This document shows, piece by piece, positions 53,824-62,572 of a DNA stretch of 64,000 bases (its first letter is position 1; every line of letters begins with the position of its first letter). The position numbers and the translations under genes are program-made. The notes under the pieces are model-generated. The model had not been told where the DNA came from. It searched no databases and saw nothing but the letters and a program-made list of their open reading frames with translations. This DNA is from Acidimicrobiaceae bacterium (GTDB taxonomy: Bacteria; Actinomycetota; Acidimicrobiia; Acidimicrobiales; Ilumatobacteraceae). The stretch spans positions 1-64,000 of the forward strand of contig JADKGZ010000012.1 in assembly GCA_016722025.1 (NCBI GenBank), written 5' to 3'.

Positions 53824-54924
53824 ATGGCATCGATTGCTTCCCTCCGTCACGACGACGCCTCGTTGGAGGTCACGTGGGCCGACGGCGTGGTCAGCCGCTA
53901 CCCGTGGCTGTGGTTGCGCGACCATGCTCACGACGACGACACGATGCACCCCGTCACTCAGCAGCGCCAGCTGTTCACGGCTCGCGTGCCCGCTGGGTTG
54001 CAGGGCCTCAGCACCGAGATCGTCGACGGCGAGCTGCGCGTCACGTGGGACATGCTCGAGCCCCCGTCCGCGCTGCCGGTGGCCTTTCTCGCCACCTACC
54101 GGCACCCGCGAGTGGCGCGCGTGGCCGTCGAGGTGCCCGTCACGCTCTGGAACGCAGCGTCGCTCATCACACCCACGGTGCCCTACGAGTTGGTGATGCA
54201 CACCGACGCCGGGCTGGCCCAGTGGCTCACGAACACGTTGCAGTTCGGCTTCTGCCTGGTGGTGGGCACGCCCGCCACTGCCGCGGCCACCGAGGCCCTG
54301 ATGCGCCGCGTGGGCTACATCCGCGAGACCATCTTCGGTGGCTTCTGGGAGTTCCAGGCCGACATGTCGAAGGCCGATACCGCCTACACCACGCTGGAGC
54401 TGCGTGGGCACACCGACAGCACGTACAGCAACGACGCGCCGGGCTGCCAGCTGCTGCACTGCCTCGAGTTCGTCGGTACCGGCGGCGAGAGCACGATGGT
54501 CGATGCCTTCGCCATCGCTCGCCGCATGGAAGCCGAGCACGCCGACCTGTTCGAGGTGCTGTCGTCGGTGACCGTGCCCCGCCAGTACATCGGCGACGGG
54601 GCACATCTGATGGCGGCGAGGTCGGTGTTCCGTCACGACCACACCGGTCGGCTGGTGCAGGTGTCGTTCAACAACTACGACCGGGCCCCGTTCCTGCTGG
54701 AGGAGGCCGACATGATCGCCTTCTACGACGCCGTGCGGGTGTTCGAGGAGCTGGCCAACGACCCGGCGATGCAGTGGCGTCACGTGTTGCAGCCGGGCGA
54801 AGCGATGCTGTTCGACAACTGGCGCGTGCTGCACGGGCGCGCGGCCTACACGGGGCTGCGCCGCATGTGCGGCGGTTACCTGAACCGGGAAGACCTGGAG
54901 AGCCGGCTGCGGCAGTTGCACTGA
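53824..54924 (+). CDS. Gamma-butyrobetaine/trimethyllysine dioxygenase-like Fe(II)/2-oxoglutarate oxygenase
   Basis: 366 residues. N-terminal region like GBBH (VVSRYPWLWLRDHAHDDDTMHPVTQQRQL, about 20-55), then a TauD-type jelly roll: iron ligands His-x-Asp in LRGHTDSTYSND, distal His in DNWRVLHGR, and the 2-oxoglutarate Arg just after. In animals and some bacteria this branch makes carnitine by hydroxylating gamma-butyrobetaine or trimethyllysine. AGGA precedes ATG 53824. It follows the P450/HutD operon across the inverted repeat. Confidence 0.88.
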   Translation: MASIASLRHDDASLEVTWADGVVSRYPWLWLRDHAHDDDTMHPVTQQRQLFTARVPAGLQGLSTEIVDGELRVTWDMLEPPSALPVAFLATYRHPRVARVAVEVPVTLWNAASLITPTVPYELVMHTDAGLAQWLTNTLQFGFCLVVGTPATAAATEALMRRVGYIRETIFGGFWEFQADMSKADTAYTTLELRGHTDSTYSNDAPGCQLLHCLEFVGTGGESTMVDAFAIARRMEAEHADLFEVLSSVTVPRQYIGDGAHLMAARSVFRHDHTGRLVQVSFNNYDRAPFLLEEADMIAFYDAVRVFEELANDPAMQWRHVLQPGEAMLFDNWRVLHGRAAYTGLRRMCGGYLNREDLESRLRQLH

Positions 54925-54955
54925 CCTGCGGCGTGCGGCATCCGTTCAGCGACGC

Positions 54956-55612
54956 TCAGTGCCACGCCTCGGGATCATCGGGGTCGATCAGCACGTCGGC
55001 GGGTGCGGAGGAGCCGGCCACCAGTCGAGCGTTCGGTTCGTCGACCGTGCGCACCCAATCCTGCGCCTCGGCGGCGCTGCGGCCGTGCGCCATGTGGCGG
55101 CCGACGAGTCGCTCGCGGCGCACGTCGTCGTTCGGTCGCAGCATCCACGCCTCGTCGAGCAGCGCCGTCACCTGCGCCCACTGCCCGTGCTGCAGCAGCA
55201 GGTAGTTGCCCTCGGTGATCACCAGCTCGGTGGTGGTGGCGATGCGGATCGCACCGGCGAGCGGTTCTTCGATCTCGCGGACGAAGCGCGGTGCCAACAC
55301 GTCGTGCTCGCGGCTCAGCACGCGCTGCAACGTTGCGACGTAGCCCTCGACGTCGAAGGTGTCGGGCGCGCCCTTGCGGTGTGCGCGGCCCAGGCGCACG
55401 AGCTCCTCGTTCGCCAGGTGGAATCCGTCCATCGGCAGCACCTGGGCGCGAGTGCCGTAGTGGCGGAGGAGTGCCTGGGCAAAGGTGCTCTTGCCCGCGC
55501 CCGGTGCGCCGGCAATGCCCAGCAGGCGGCCACCGGCGGCGAGCAGCAGATCGACCCGTTCGATCAGCCGTGGGTCGATCGGCGTGGGCTGGGTCGTTGT
55601 CGGGAGGGTCAT
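54956..55612 (-). CDS. P-loop sugar/nucleoside kinase family protein (FrcK/uridine-kinase-like)
   Basis: 218 residues. Walker A GIAGAPGAGKSTFAQ, then LPMDGFHLANEEL and KGAPDTFDVEGYV, motifs of the phosphoribulokinase/uridine-kinase group and of FrcK-like proteins associated with sugar use; VITEGNYLLL is the Walker B-like strand. It is encoded 13 bases after a PfkB sugar kinase on the same strand, so the two are probably co-transcribed. The phosphorylated substrate is unknown. Confidence 0.82.
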   Translation of the reverse strand: MTLPTTTQPTPIDPRLIERVDLLLAAGGRLLGIAGAPGAGKSTFAQALLRHYGTRAQVLPMDGFHLANEELVRLGRAHRKGAPDTFDVEGYVATLQRVLSREHDVLAPRFVREIEEPLAGAIRIATTTELVITEGNYLLLQHGQWAQVTALLDEAWMLRPNDDVRRERLVGRHMAHGRSAAEAQDWVRTVDEPNARLVAGSSAPADVLIDPDDPEAWH

Positions 55613-55625
55613 CGCCGGCGGCCCG

Positions 55626-56549
55626 TCATGGGCGGGGGACGTGCCAGTCGTCGGGCAGCTCCGCTCGGCGTGGAGGGTCTGCGCCCACGCGCCGGCAGGT
55701 GATGCCGGCCACCGCCTGGGCCGCGGCGGTGGCCTGGGCGGCCAGCGCAGGGTCTGCCAGCTGGCTGCGGCCGAAGCCGGCGCCGAGCCACCAGGTGAGG
55801 AAGCCGCCGCCGAACGAATCGCCGGCGCCGATGGTGTCGGCCACCTCGATGTGCTGAGCGGGCACGAGCTGCTCTCCGGCTGCCGTGATGACCCACGTGC
55901 CGTCTGCCCCGCAGGTGACGAGCACCAGGGCCACTCCGCCGGCGGTGAGCGCCCTCGCGTACACCAGCGGGTCGACTCCAGGGGCCAGGTACTCCGTGTC
56001 GTCGTTGCTCACCTTCACGACATCGGCTCGCCGGCAGGCCTCGTCGACCCGGCGCACGTAGGCGGCGCGGTCGGTGATGACACCGGCACGACAGTTGGGG
56101 TCGATCATCACCATCGTGTCGTTCGGCAGGCCCTGCAGGTAACCGACGAGGGTGGAGGCCATCGGCTCCAGCGCGAGGCCGAGCGTGCCGGCATGGACGG
56201 CTTCCGGCGCCAGCGCCGCGGCCGGCACTTCGGTGAGCGACGGGGCAGATGTACCGGCCAGGTAGAAGTGGTAGGTGGCGGCACCGTGGTCGTTCAGCTC
56301 GGCGGCGGCGAGCGTGGTGGGCAGGTCGGTGCGCACGGTTGCGTCGGCGCTCACCCCGTCGGCAGCGAGCTGGGCGAACAACTGCGAGCCGAAGCGATCG
56401 TTCGAGATCGCGCCCAGGAAGGTGACCGAGCGACCCAGTCGACCGATGGTGCGGGCGACGTTGTAGGGCCCGCCCCCGAGCTTGGCGGCGACAGCCCCTG
56501 CGGTATCGATGACGAGGTCGACCAACGCCTCGCCTGCTACGACGATCAT
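55626..56549 (-). CDS. PfkB-family carbohydrate kinase (fructokinase-like)
   Basis: 307 residues, ribokinase fold. VVAGEALVDLVID and GGGPYNVARTIGRLG form the sugar site; KVSNDDTEYL and the anion-hole/catalytic DTIGAGDSFGGGFL complete it. Fructokinase or a similar sugar kinase is likely. TAGGTT eight bases before the ATG is a probable -10, so it heads the two-gene kinase operon. No transporter or sugar-catabolic gene is adjacent. Confidence 0.9.
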   Translation of the reverse strand: MIVVAGEALVDLVIDTAGAVAAKLGGGPYNVARTIGRLGRSVTFLGAISNDRFGSQLFAQLAADGVSADATVRTDLPTTLAAAELNDHGAATYHFYLAGTSAPSLTEVPAAALAPEAVHAGTLGLALEPMASTLVGYLQGLPNDTMVMIDPNCRAGVITDRAAYVRRVDEACRRADVVKVSNDDTEYLAPGVDPLVYARALTAGGVALVLVTCGADGTWVITAAGEQLVPAQHIEVADTIGAGDSFGGGFLTWWLGAGFGRSQLADPALAAQATAAAQAVAGITCRRVGADPPRRAELPDDWHVPRP

Positions 56550-56632
56550 GGGCGCTGAACCTACTGCGCGGCACCGATCACCGCGCCATGCCGATGACCG
56601 CGCACTTCGTGGATCGGCTCCGGCGCGCGTGG

Positions 56633-56638
56633 CAGGAT
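56633..56638 (+). promoter_or_regulatory. Candidate -10 element (CAGGAT) for the methyltransferase gene
   Basis: CAGGAT ends six bases before ATG 56645. It could instead act as a weak Shine-Dalgarno (AGGA). Either way it favours 56645 over the upstream ATG 56588. Confidence 0.35.
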
Positions 56639-56644
56639 CGCTCG

Positions 56645-57268
56645 ATGGACGACGATCGGCTGACGTGGATCTACTCGGCGACGAGCCCCGAGGAGCTGGC
56701 AGAGCGTTACCAGCAATGGGCTGCGGAGTACGACTCCGACCTGGATGGCATGCAGTGGCTGGCGCCGCGGGCGTGCGCCGAGCGGTGCCTTCACTTCGCC
56801 GGCCATGGCGCCGCGGTGCTCGATGCCGGGTGCGGCACCGGTCTGGTGGGGTTGCACCTCCACGAGCTGGGCGTGGGCCGGCTGGTCGGTCTCGACCTCT
56901 CCTCGGCCATGCTCGAAAAGGCAGCGCAGCGTGCCGTCTACGTCGAGCTGCACCACGGATCGTTGCTCGATCCGCTGCCGTACCCCCGGGCGTCGTTCGA
57001 CGCCGTCGTGTCGGTGGGCGTGTTCACGTTCGGGCACGTCGGGCCGCAGGGTTTGGCCGGCCTGGCCGACGTGGTTCGACCGGGTGGCCACGTCACGATG
57101 ACGTTCCGCGACGATGTCGTCGAGGAGCTCGGCTACGGCGCCGAGGCCCGGCGGTTGGAGACCATCGGTGCGTGGCGAGCGATCGAGTGCACGCTGCCGG
57201 CACCGCTGATCGTGGAAGACGGGGTCGGCGCCGACATGCGCGTGTGGACCTGGCAGGTTCTCGGCTGA
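56645..57268 (+). CDS. Class I SAM-dependent methyltransferase
   Basis: 207 residues. EELAERYQQWAAEYDSDL is the lid helix seen in WBSCR27/UbiE-like enzymes, VLDAGCGTGLVGLHL motif I binds SAM, LVGLDLSSAMLEKA motif II, FDAVVSVGVF motif III. Acceptor unknown. The P450 gene follows after 26 bases on the same strand but seems to have its own promoter. Confidence 0.88.
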   Translation: MDDDRLTWIYSATSPEELAERYQQWAAEYDSDLDGMQWLAPRACAERCLHFAGHGAAVLDAGCGTGLVGLHLHELGVGRLVGLDLSSAMLEKAAQRAVYVELHHGSLLDPLPYPRASFDAVVSVGVFTFGHVGPQGLAGLADVVRPGGHVTMTFRDDVVEELGYGAEARRLETIGAWRAIECTLPAPLIVEDGVGADMRVWTWQVLG

Positions 57269-57282
57269 GCCGCCGCTCGCCG

Positions 57283-57288
57283 TACGCT
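57283..57288 (+). promoter_or_regulatory. Candidate -10 element (TACGCT) for the P450 at 57295
   Basis: TACGCT ends six bases before ATG 57295, with no ribosome-binding sequence; leaderless layout. Confidence 0.45.
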
Positions 57289-57294
57289 GCGCCG

Positions 57295-58518
57295 ATGAGC
57301 CTCGACGAACTGATCGCCCGCTTCGACGTCGACGACCCGGCCTTCATCGCCGACCCGTACCCGGTGCTCGACGAGCTGCGCGAGGCCACGCCGATCTTCT
57401 GGAACGAGGCGGCCGGCCATTGGACGCTCACGCGCTTCAGCGACGTGCAGGAGGCGCTACGCGACCGGCGGCTCGGCCGCAGCTACAGCCACCTCTACTC
57501 GCACGCATCGCTCGGCCGCCCCGAACCCGACGCTCGCTGGGCCGCGTTCCAGCAGCACGAGCGGTGGTCGCTGCTGTGCCTCGAGCCGCCCGACCACACC
57601 CGCATTCGCCGGTTGGTGGCAAAGGTGTTCACGCCCAGAGCGGTGGCCGCGATGCGTCCCGCGCTCGAGGGATTTGCCGACGAGCTGCTCGACACGTGCC
57701 GTGCGCGCGGAGAGTTCGAGCTGCTGCGTGACTATGCCCAGCCCTACTCCGTGGCGGTGATCTGCTCGATGCTCGGGGTGCCACGGGCCGACACCCAACT
57801 GCTGCTCGACTGGTCGCACGCCATCGTCAAGATGTACGAGCTGAGCACCACCGATGCGGTCCGGTCGGCCGCCAACACCGCAGCTGCCGAGTACATCGAG
57901 TACACGAAGGCGCTGATCGCCGACAAGCGTCGCGCTCCCGATGGCTTGCTGATCTCCGAACTGGTGAGAGTGGAGGACGAGGGCGACACGCTCACCGAGG
58001 ACGAGATCGTCTCGACCACGATGGTGCTGGTCGAGGCCGGGCACGAAGCCACGGTGAACACCCTCGGCAACGGCATGCGCGCCATCATGCGGCACCCTGG
58101 CTCGTGGCAGCGGGTGGTGTCGGGCGACGTGCCCGCGCGGGTTGCGGTGGAGGAGATGCTGCGCTGGGACCCGCCCCTGCACCTGTTCGAGCGGTGGGTG
58201 CTGGAGGAAGGCGTCGAGATCGCCGGCCAACGCCTCGAGATCGGCCAGGAGGTGGCGATGCTCTTCGGTGCCGCGCAGCGCGATCCGCGCCGGTTCGACG
58301 ATGCCCGGCGCTTCGACATCGGCCGCGGCGACACTGCTCACATCGGCTTCGGTGGTGGCATCCACTTCTGCGTCGGCGCGCCGCTGGCACGGCAGGAGAT
58401 CGAAGTGTCGGTGGCAGGGTTGGCTGCCCGCTTTCCCGCGCTGGAGATGGTGGCGGAACCCACCTACGAGCCCAACTTCGTCATCCGCGGCCTCACCGCA
58501 CTGCGGTTGCGCGGCTGA
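57295..58518 (+). CDS. Cytochrome P450
   Basis: 407 residues, intact. CLEPPDHTRIRRLVAKVFTPRAV is the C-helix, VEAGHEATVN the I-helix (Ala in place of the first Thr of HETT, while a Thr follows), EEMLRWDPP the ExxR, and GFGGGIHFCVGAPLARQEI the haem loop. Short soluble bacterial type. The Ala in AGHEAT also occurs in CYP107-like enzymes and may alter proton delivery. No ferredoxin gene adjacent. Confidence 0.94.
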   Translation: MSLDELIARFDVDDPAFIADPYPVLDELREATPIFWNEAAGHWTLTRFSDVQEALRDRRLGRSYSHLYSHASLGRPEPDARWAAFQQHERWSLLCLEPPDHTRIRRLVAKVFTPRAVAAMRPALEGFADELLDTCRARGEFELLRDYAQPYSVAVICSMLGVPRADTQLLLDWSHAIVKMYELSTTDAVRSAANTAAAEYIEYTKALIADKRRAPDGLLISELVRVEDEGDTLTEDEIVSTTMVLVEAGHEATVNTLGNGMRAIMRHPGSWQRVVSGDVPARVAVEEMLRWDPPLHLFERWVLEEGVEIAGQRLEIGQEVAMLFGAAQRDPRRFDDARRFDIGRGDTAHIGFGGGIHFCVGAPLARQEIEVSVAGLAARFPALEMVAEPTYEPNFVIRGLTALRLRG

Positions 58519-58530
58519 GCGGTCGGTGCA

Positions 58531-59580
58531 TCAGCCGAGCACGGCAGCGGCCCGGCGGAGCACCTCGGCGATGTCGTCGTCGGTGGTCTGGAAGCTGGTG
58601 ACGAATCGAACGACGCCATCGCCCATGCCGTAGAACAACAGGCCGGCATCGGCGAGCGCTGTGGCCGCCTGCCGGCCGACACGGGCGAACAGCATGTTGG
58701 CCTGCGGGTCGGCGAGCAGTTCGGCTCCGAGCTCGCGCAGGCCGGCGCTGAGCATGCTCATCGCGTCGTTGGCTCGTTGCGCGAGCTGCAGCCACAACCC
58801 GTCGGTGAGGTAGGCGACCAGCTGCGCCGACTGGTAGCGCATCTTGCTGGCCACGTGCCCGGCGCGCTTGAGCCGGAACACCAGTTGGTCGGCGACGAGT
58901 GGGTCGCAGCACACGATGGCGTCGGTGCTGAGCGCGCCGTTCTTGGTGGCCCCCAGCGAGAAGGCATCGACGCCGGCCGCGCACGTGAGTGCGGCCGGTG
59001 CAGCACCCAACGCCACCAACGCGTTGGCGAGGCGCGCGCCGTCGAGGTGCATCCGCAGGTTGCGGCCGCGGGCCTGCGCGGCGAGGGCCTGTACCTCGTC
59101 GACGGAGTAGACGGTGCCGAAGTCGGTGGGGCAGGTGACCGACACGACCGATGGCTGCGAGTGGTGCGGGTCGCCCCACAACGTGTCGTCGAAGGCACGC
59201 TGCAGATTGGCCGGGTGCAGCTTGTAGTCGGCGCCGGAAAGGCCGCGCATGACGGCACCGCCGCTGAACAGCGACGTCGCGCCACCTTCGTTGGTGAAGA
59301 TGTGGGCGGTCTCGTGGCACAGCACGCTGCCCCACGGCGGGCAGAGCGCTGACAGCGCGAGGGAGTTGGCGGCGGTGCCGCTGACGACCGGGAACACCTG
59401 TGCCTGCGGATGGTCGAACACCTCGCGCACGAGGTCGCCGAGTTGCGCCGTCACGGCGTCACCTCCGTACGCCAACGCCGATCCCTCGTTGGCGGCCGCC
59501 AGCGCAGCCATGATCTGAGGAGCAACACCCGCTGCGTTGTCGCTGCGCAGCTCGATCGGTGCTCGCGAGGAGGTCGTCAT
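58531..59580 (-). CDS. Threonine aldolase-like PLP enzyme (beta-eliminating lyase family)
   Basis: 349 residues. RSDNAAGVAPQIMAAL starts the family, VVSGTAANSLAL binds the PLP phosphate, ETAHIFTNEGGA the stacking His, LRMHLDGARLANAL the Asp, and SLGATKNGAL the Schiff-base Lys. Low-specificity L-threonine aldolases split threonine to glycine and acetaldehyde. ATG 59580 is favoured by TAGTCT seven bases upstream. Confidence 0.92.
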   Translation of the reverse strand: MTTSSRAPIELRSDNAAGVAPQIMAALAAANEGSALAYGGDAVTAQLGDLVREVFDHPQAQVFPVVSGTAANSLALSALCPPWGSVLCHETAHIFTNEGGATSLFSGGAVMRGLSGADYKLHPANLQRAFDDTLWGDPHHSQPSVVSVTCPTDFGTVYSVDEVQALAAQARGRNLRMHLDGARLANALVALGAAPAALTCAAGVDAFSLGATKNGALSTDAIVCCDPLVADQLVFRLKRAGHVASKMRYQSAQLVAYLTDGLWLQLAQRANDAMSMLSAGLRELGAELLADPQANMLFARVGRQAATALADAGLLFYGMGDGVVRFVTSFQTTDDDIAEVLRRAAAVLG

Positions 59581-59676
59581 GGGCGCAAGACTACGGCCCC
59601 GGTGACGCCGGCCCCTTGGCATCGGGGCCGTGCCCGGTTGACAGCGACCCTTGCTCAGCGGGCAGACTGCGGTCTC

Positions 59677-60156
59677 ATGCCCAGTCGTCGCCGCTCAAAG
59701 TCCAGTGCCCCATCCGTGCCGGTCACCCCGTCCTCGCCGCCGCCTCGCGCCGCTTCGCCTCCGGGCCCACCGACGTCGAGCGCTTCGCCGCCGCGCTGAA
59801 GGACTCGGCGCGCGCCGATCGCGAGAAGGCCGACCTCGCCCAGCAGGCGAGAGCGCAGGCCGCGTTGGCGGCCGACGAAGCTGCCGCACGAAGTCGCCCT
59901 CAGCGCAGCGCGCCGCGATCTGGAGCGAGCCGTGCTGGGGGTGCGCGCTGCGAAGCAGGCGGGCAAGGGTCGCGCCGATGCCGACGCCGCATGGAAGGTG
60001 GCCAAGGCGCTCGTGATCGAGCTCGAAACCGGCGCACCACCCAGTTGGGCGCCTGCACCGGTTGCCGGGCCGGCCGCCGACGAGCTGGAGCCGGAAGCGT
60101 CGGTAGCAGCGCCCGACGTGGAGGCCGAGATCGCGGATCACACCTCGATGGGGTAG
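59677..60156 (+). CDS. Small helical protein of unknown function, with two compensating frame changes
   Basis: About 159 residues if two indels are accepted. The start (MPSRRRSKSS) and the end (RAVLGVRAAKQAGKGRADADAAWKVAKALVIELETG) are in one frame. The middle (RFASGPTDVERFAAALKDSARADREKADLAQQARAQAALAADEA) is in another, changing at about 59735 and 59885. The combined protein is basic then helical, with an acidic Pro/Ala tail. CAGACT eight bases before the ATG may be the -10. A 74-residue protein from 59932 is the conservative alternative. Overlaps the convergent FMN reductase by 19 bases. Confidence 0.45.
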
Positions 60157-60779
60157 GGGGCGGTGAGGCTGCGTGACGCGCCAACCGTTGCCGCCACCTG
60201 TGTGCTCAACAAGGTGCGTGCTGACGGCTCCAACCTCGTCGCGGCCAGGACCGCTGCCACGAACGCCCTGATCGCCTCGATGGTCGCTGCGTCGGTGATG
60301 GCGCCCGACGCGTCGGACTTCGTTCTCGGTGCTGGAATGCCCAACTGGGCGACCACGTGCGCGCCCTGCCACAGCAACGTCTGCGCCAGCACCTGACGCG
60401 CGAACGGCCCACCGCTGGTGCCGGCGCTGAGGATGCCGACCGGCTTCTCGTAGAGCTCGCCAGAACCGACCACCCAATCGAGCGCGTTCTTCACCGACCC
60501 GGCCAGCGAGCCGGCGTACTCGGGTGCCGCGATGATGACTGCACTGGCGTCGGCGATGTGCCTGCGAAAGGTGGCGACCGCGTCGCCCGGCGTGTCGACG
60601 AGATCGGGCTGCAACGGTGGAATCACGCCCAGCGTGGCATCGTCGACCACCGGCACAGCCGACTCGGCCAGCGTGTGGTGCACCACGTGGAGCGCAGCCC
60701 TGTTGGCGGAGATTTCCCCCAGGCTGCCGCACACCGTGAACACCCCACGGTGGTGATCGTCTCGCGTGTGAACAGCCAT
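60138..60779 (-). CDS. NADPH-dependent FMN reductase family protein
   Basis: 213 residues, flavodoxin-like fold. VCGSLGEISANRAAL is the FMN-phosphate loop (GSxRxxS type), IIAAPEYAGSLAGSVKNALDWV the isoalloxazine-binding PEYxxxxxxxLKNAxDW motif, and ILSAGTSGG the following loop. Reduces flavins, quinones or azo compounds with NADPH. The C-terminal 40 residues are longer than usual. Confidence 0.88.
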   Translation of the reverse strand: MAVHTRDDHHRGVFTVCGSLGEISANRAALHVVHHTLAESAVPVVDDATLGVIPPLQPDLVDTPGDAVATFRRHIADASAVIIAAPEYAGSLAGSVKNALDWVVGSGELYEKPVGILSAGTSGGPFARQVLAQTLLWQGAHVVAQLGIPAPRTKSDASGAITDAATIEAIRAFVAAVLAATRLEPSARTLLSTQVAATVGASRSLTAPYPIEV

Positions 60780-60845
60780 CGGACACCTCCGATGTCGAAG
60801 CTACCGCCCGTACACTGCGCGCTCGCCCGACAACCGGAGGTCCAC

Positions 60846-61280
60846 ATGGCGCGTTACGTCACCACCGTTCGCACGCAGCAACCGGCTGCGGAGGCCTTCG
60901 CCTACATGGCCGACCTGCGTCACTTCGCCGAGTGGGATCCCGGCGTGAAGAAGGTCGTGCAGGTCAAGGGCGACGGTGCAGGTGCCGGCGCCGAGTTCGA
61001 TGTCACCGTCACCGGCACCACGTTGCGTTACGTCACCGAGGTCTACCAACCGTCCGCCGAACTGGTGGTGGTCGCCAAGAGCCGCACGCTCACCTCGACC
61101 GATCGGGTCACCGTCACCGCCGACGGCGACTCCACCTTGGTCACCTACGACGCGCTGCTCGAGCTCAACGGGGTGCTGCGCATCGCCGATCCGGTGCTGC
61201 GCCTCGCCTTCGGCCGCATCGGTGATCGTGCCGCTGCCGGCCTCCGGCGCGTTCTCGACGGACACGACGTGCCCCGATGA
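60846..61280 (+). CDS. SRPBCC-family protein
   Basis: 144 residues, START/Bet v 1-like helix-grip. VTTVRTQQPAAEAFAYMADLRHFAEWDPGVKKVV and the following strands are typical of 'polyketide cyclase/dehydrase' SRPBCC proteins; binds a small hydrophobic ligand. GGAGG about seven bases before the ATG; TACACT near 60812 could be the -10 with a short leader. Overlaps the SDR start by four bases (ATGA). Confidence 0.85.
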   Translation: MARYVTTVRTQQPAAEAFAYMADLRHFAEWDPGVKKVVQVKGDGAGAGAEFDVTVTGTTLRYVTEVYQPSAELVVVAKSRTLTSTDRVTVTADGDSTLVTYDALLELNGVLRIADPVLRLAFGRIGDRAAAGLRRVLDGHDVPR

Positions 61281-62262
61281 GCGTGCAGGGCGTGGTCGAT
61301 GCGGTGTTGGAGGCCCCCGTGTTCACCAGTTTCACGCGCATCGGGTACGACGCCCGCTCGCGTGCTGCGCATTGGACCGCGCTCGACCAGTACCGCCTGC
61401 AGGGTCGCGTGATGCTGGTCACCGGCGCCACCTCCGGTCTCGGGCTGGTCACCACCGAACTGCTGGCAAAGTGCGGTGCCACCGTCATCCTGCTGGGCCG
61501 CGACGAGGCCAAGACCGTTCGCGTGCGTGATGAGATCGCGTCGCGAACGGGCAACGACATGCTCACCACCGTCGTGGCCGACATGGGCGACCTCGCTGCT
61601 GTCCGCCTCGCGGCTACCGAGGTGCTGGCACGGCACGACCGCCTCGATGTGCTGGTGCACAACGCCGGGGCACTCAGCGCGACACGGCAGATGTCGCCGC
61701 AAGGCACCGAGCTCACCGTCGCCAGCCAGGTGGTGGGTCCGTTCCTGCTCACCTCGTTGTTGTTGCCGCTGCTGCGACCGCCCAGGGGTCGGCCCCCACA
61801 CGGGTGCTCACCATGTCGTCCGGTGGCATGTACGCGAGCGTCCTGCGAGTGGCCGACCTGCAGATGGGCGACGAGTACAAGGGCAGCGAGCAGTACGCAC
61901 GCGCCAAGCGTGCGCAGGTCACCCTCAACGCGATGTGGGCGCAGCGCACCTCCGGCAACGAGGTGGTGTTCCAGGCGATGCACCCCGGGTGGGCCGACAC
62001 GCCCGGCGTTCGAGACTCGCTGCCCACGTTTCGCAAGGTGGTGGGCCCATTGCTGCGTTCGCCACAGCAGGGCGCCGACACCATGGTGTGGTTGGCGGCC
62101 GACGATGGCGAGCCGATCGCCAGCACCGGCAAGTTCTGGCTCGATCGCCATCAGCGCTCGATCCACAAGCTGCCCAACACTCGCTCCAGCGACACACCGG
62201 CGAAGCGGCAGGCCCTGTGGGACTGGGTGGCCGCGGCCGCCGGGCTCACCGCCGGCGCGTGA
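61277..62262 (+). CDS. Short-chain dehydrogenase/reductase (retinol-dehydrogenase-like), with an apparent frameshift
   Basis: About 328 residues. MLVTGATSGLGLVTTELLAKCG cofactor motif, VVADMGDL, and LVHNAGAL are in the first frame; one missing C near 61783 shifts to the frame with VLTMSSGGMYAS (active-site Ser), YARAKRAQVTLN (Tyr/Lys) and HPGWADTPGV. The restored join reads LLRPPQGSAPTRVLTMSSGG. The HPGW.DTPG ending is typical of DHRS12/retinol-dehydrogenase-like SDRs. Coupled to the SRPBCC gene, a pairing that suggests a common hydrophobic substrate. Confidence 0.86.
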
Positions 62263-62309
62263 TCCGAGACGCGACAACTCTGGTGCGTGTGTGAACCCGC
62301 AGACCGCGA

Positions 62310-62315
62310 TATGCT
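62310..62315 (+). promoter_or_regulatory. Candidate -10 element (TATGCT) of the cold-shock gene
   Basis: TATGCT lies 56 bases before ATG 62372, giving a leader of about 50 bases, in contrast to the leaderless genes nearby. Cold-shock mRNAs often carry structured leaders; a weak hairpin potential is visible but no conserved element could be named. Confidence 0.35.
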
Positions 62316-62371
62316 GGCCGCTTCAAGGGTTCTCCGGCTTTGGCGGATCCACGTCGAAGGTGAGGGCCAAA

Positions 62372-62572
62372 ATGGCCACAGGTACTGTGAAGTTTTTCAA
62401 CGCTGAAAAGGGCTACGGCTTCATTTCCCGCGAGCAGGGCGAAGATGTGTTTGTGCACTTCTCGCAGATCCAGGGCGAGGGCTACAAGTCCCTCGTCGAG
62501 GGTCAGAGCGTCGAGTTCGACGTTGCCCCCGGTCGCAAGGGTGAAGAAGCACAGAACGTCCGCCCGCTCTGA
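62372..62572 (+). CDS. csp: Cold-shock protein (CspA family)
   Basis: 66 residues, one OB-fold cold-shock domain. RNP1 KGYGFISRE and RNP2 VFVHFS are intact, preceded by GTVKFFNAEK. Binds single-stranded RNA/DNA and melts mRNA structure. AAGGTGAGGG provides the ribosome site. The stop overlaps the probable CTG start of the small SHOCT-like gene. Confidence 0.96.
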   Translation: MATGTVKFFNAEKGYGFISREQGEDVFVHFSQIQGEGYKSLVEGQSVEFDVAPGRKGEEAQNVRPL

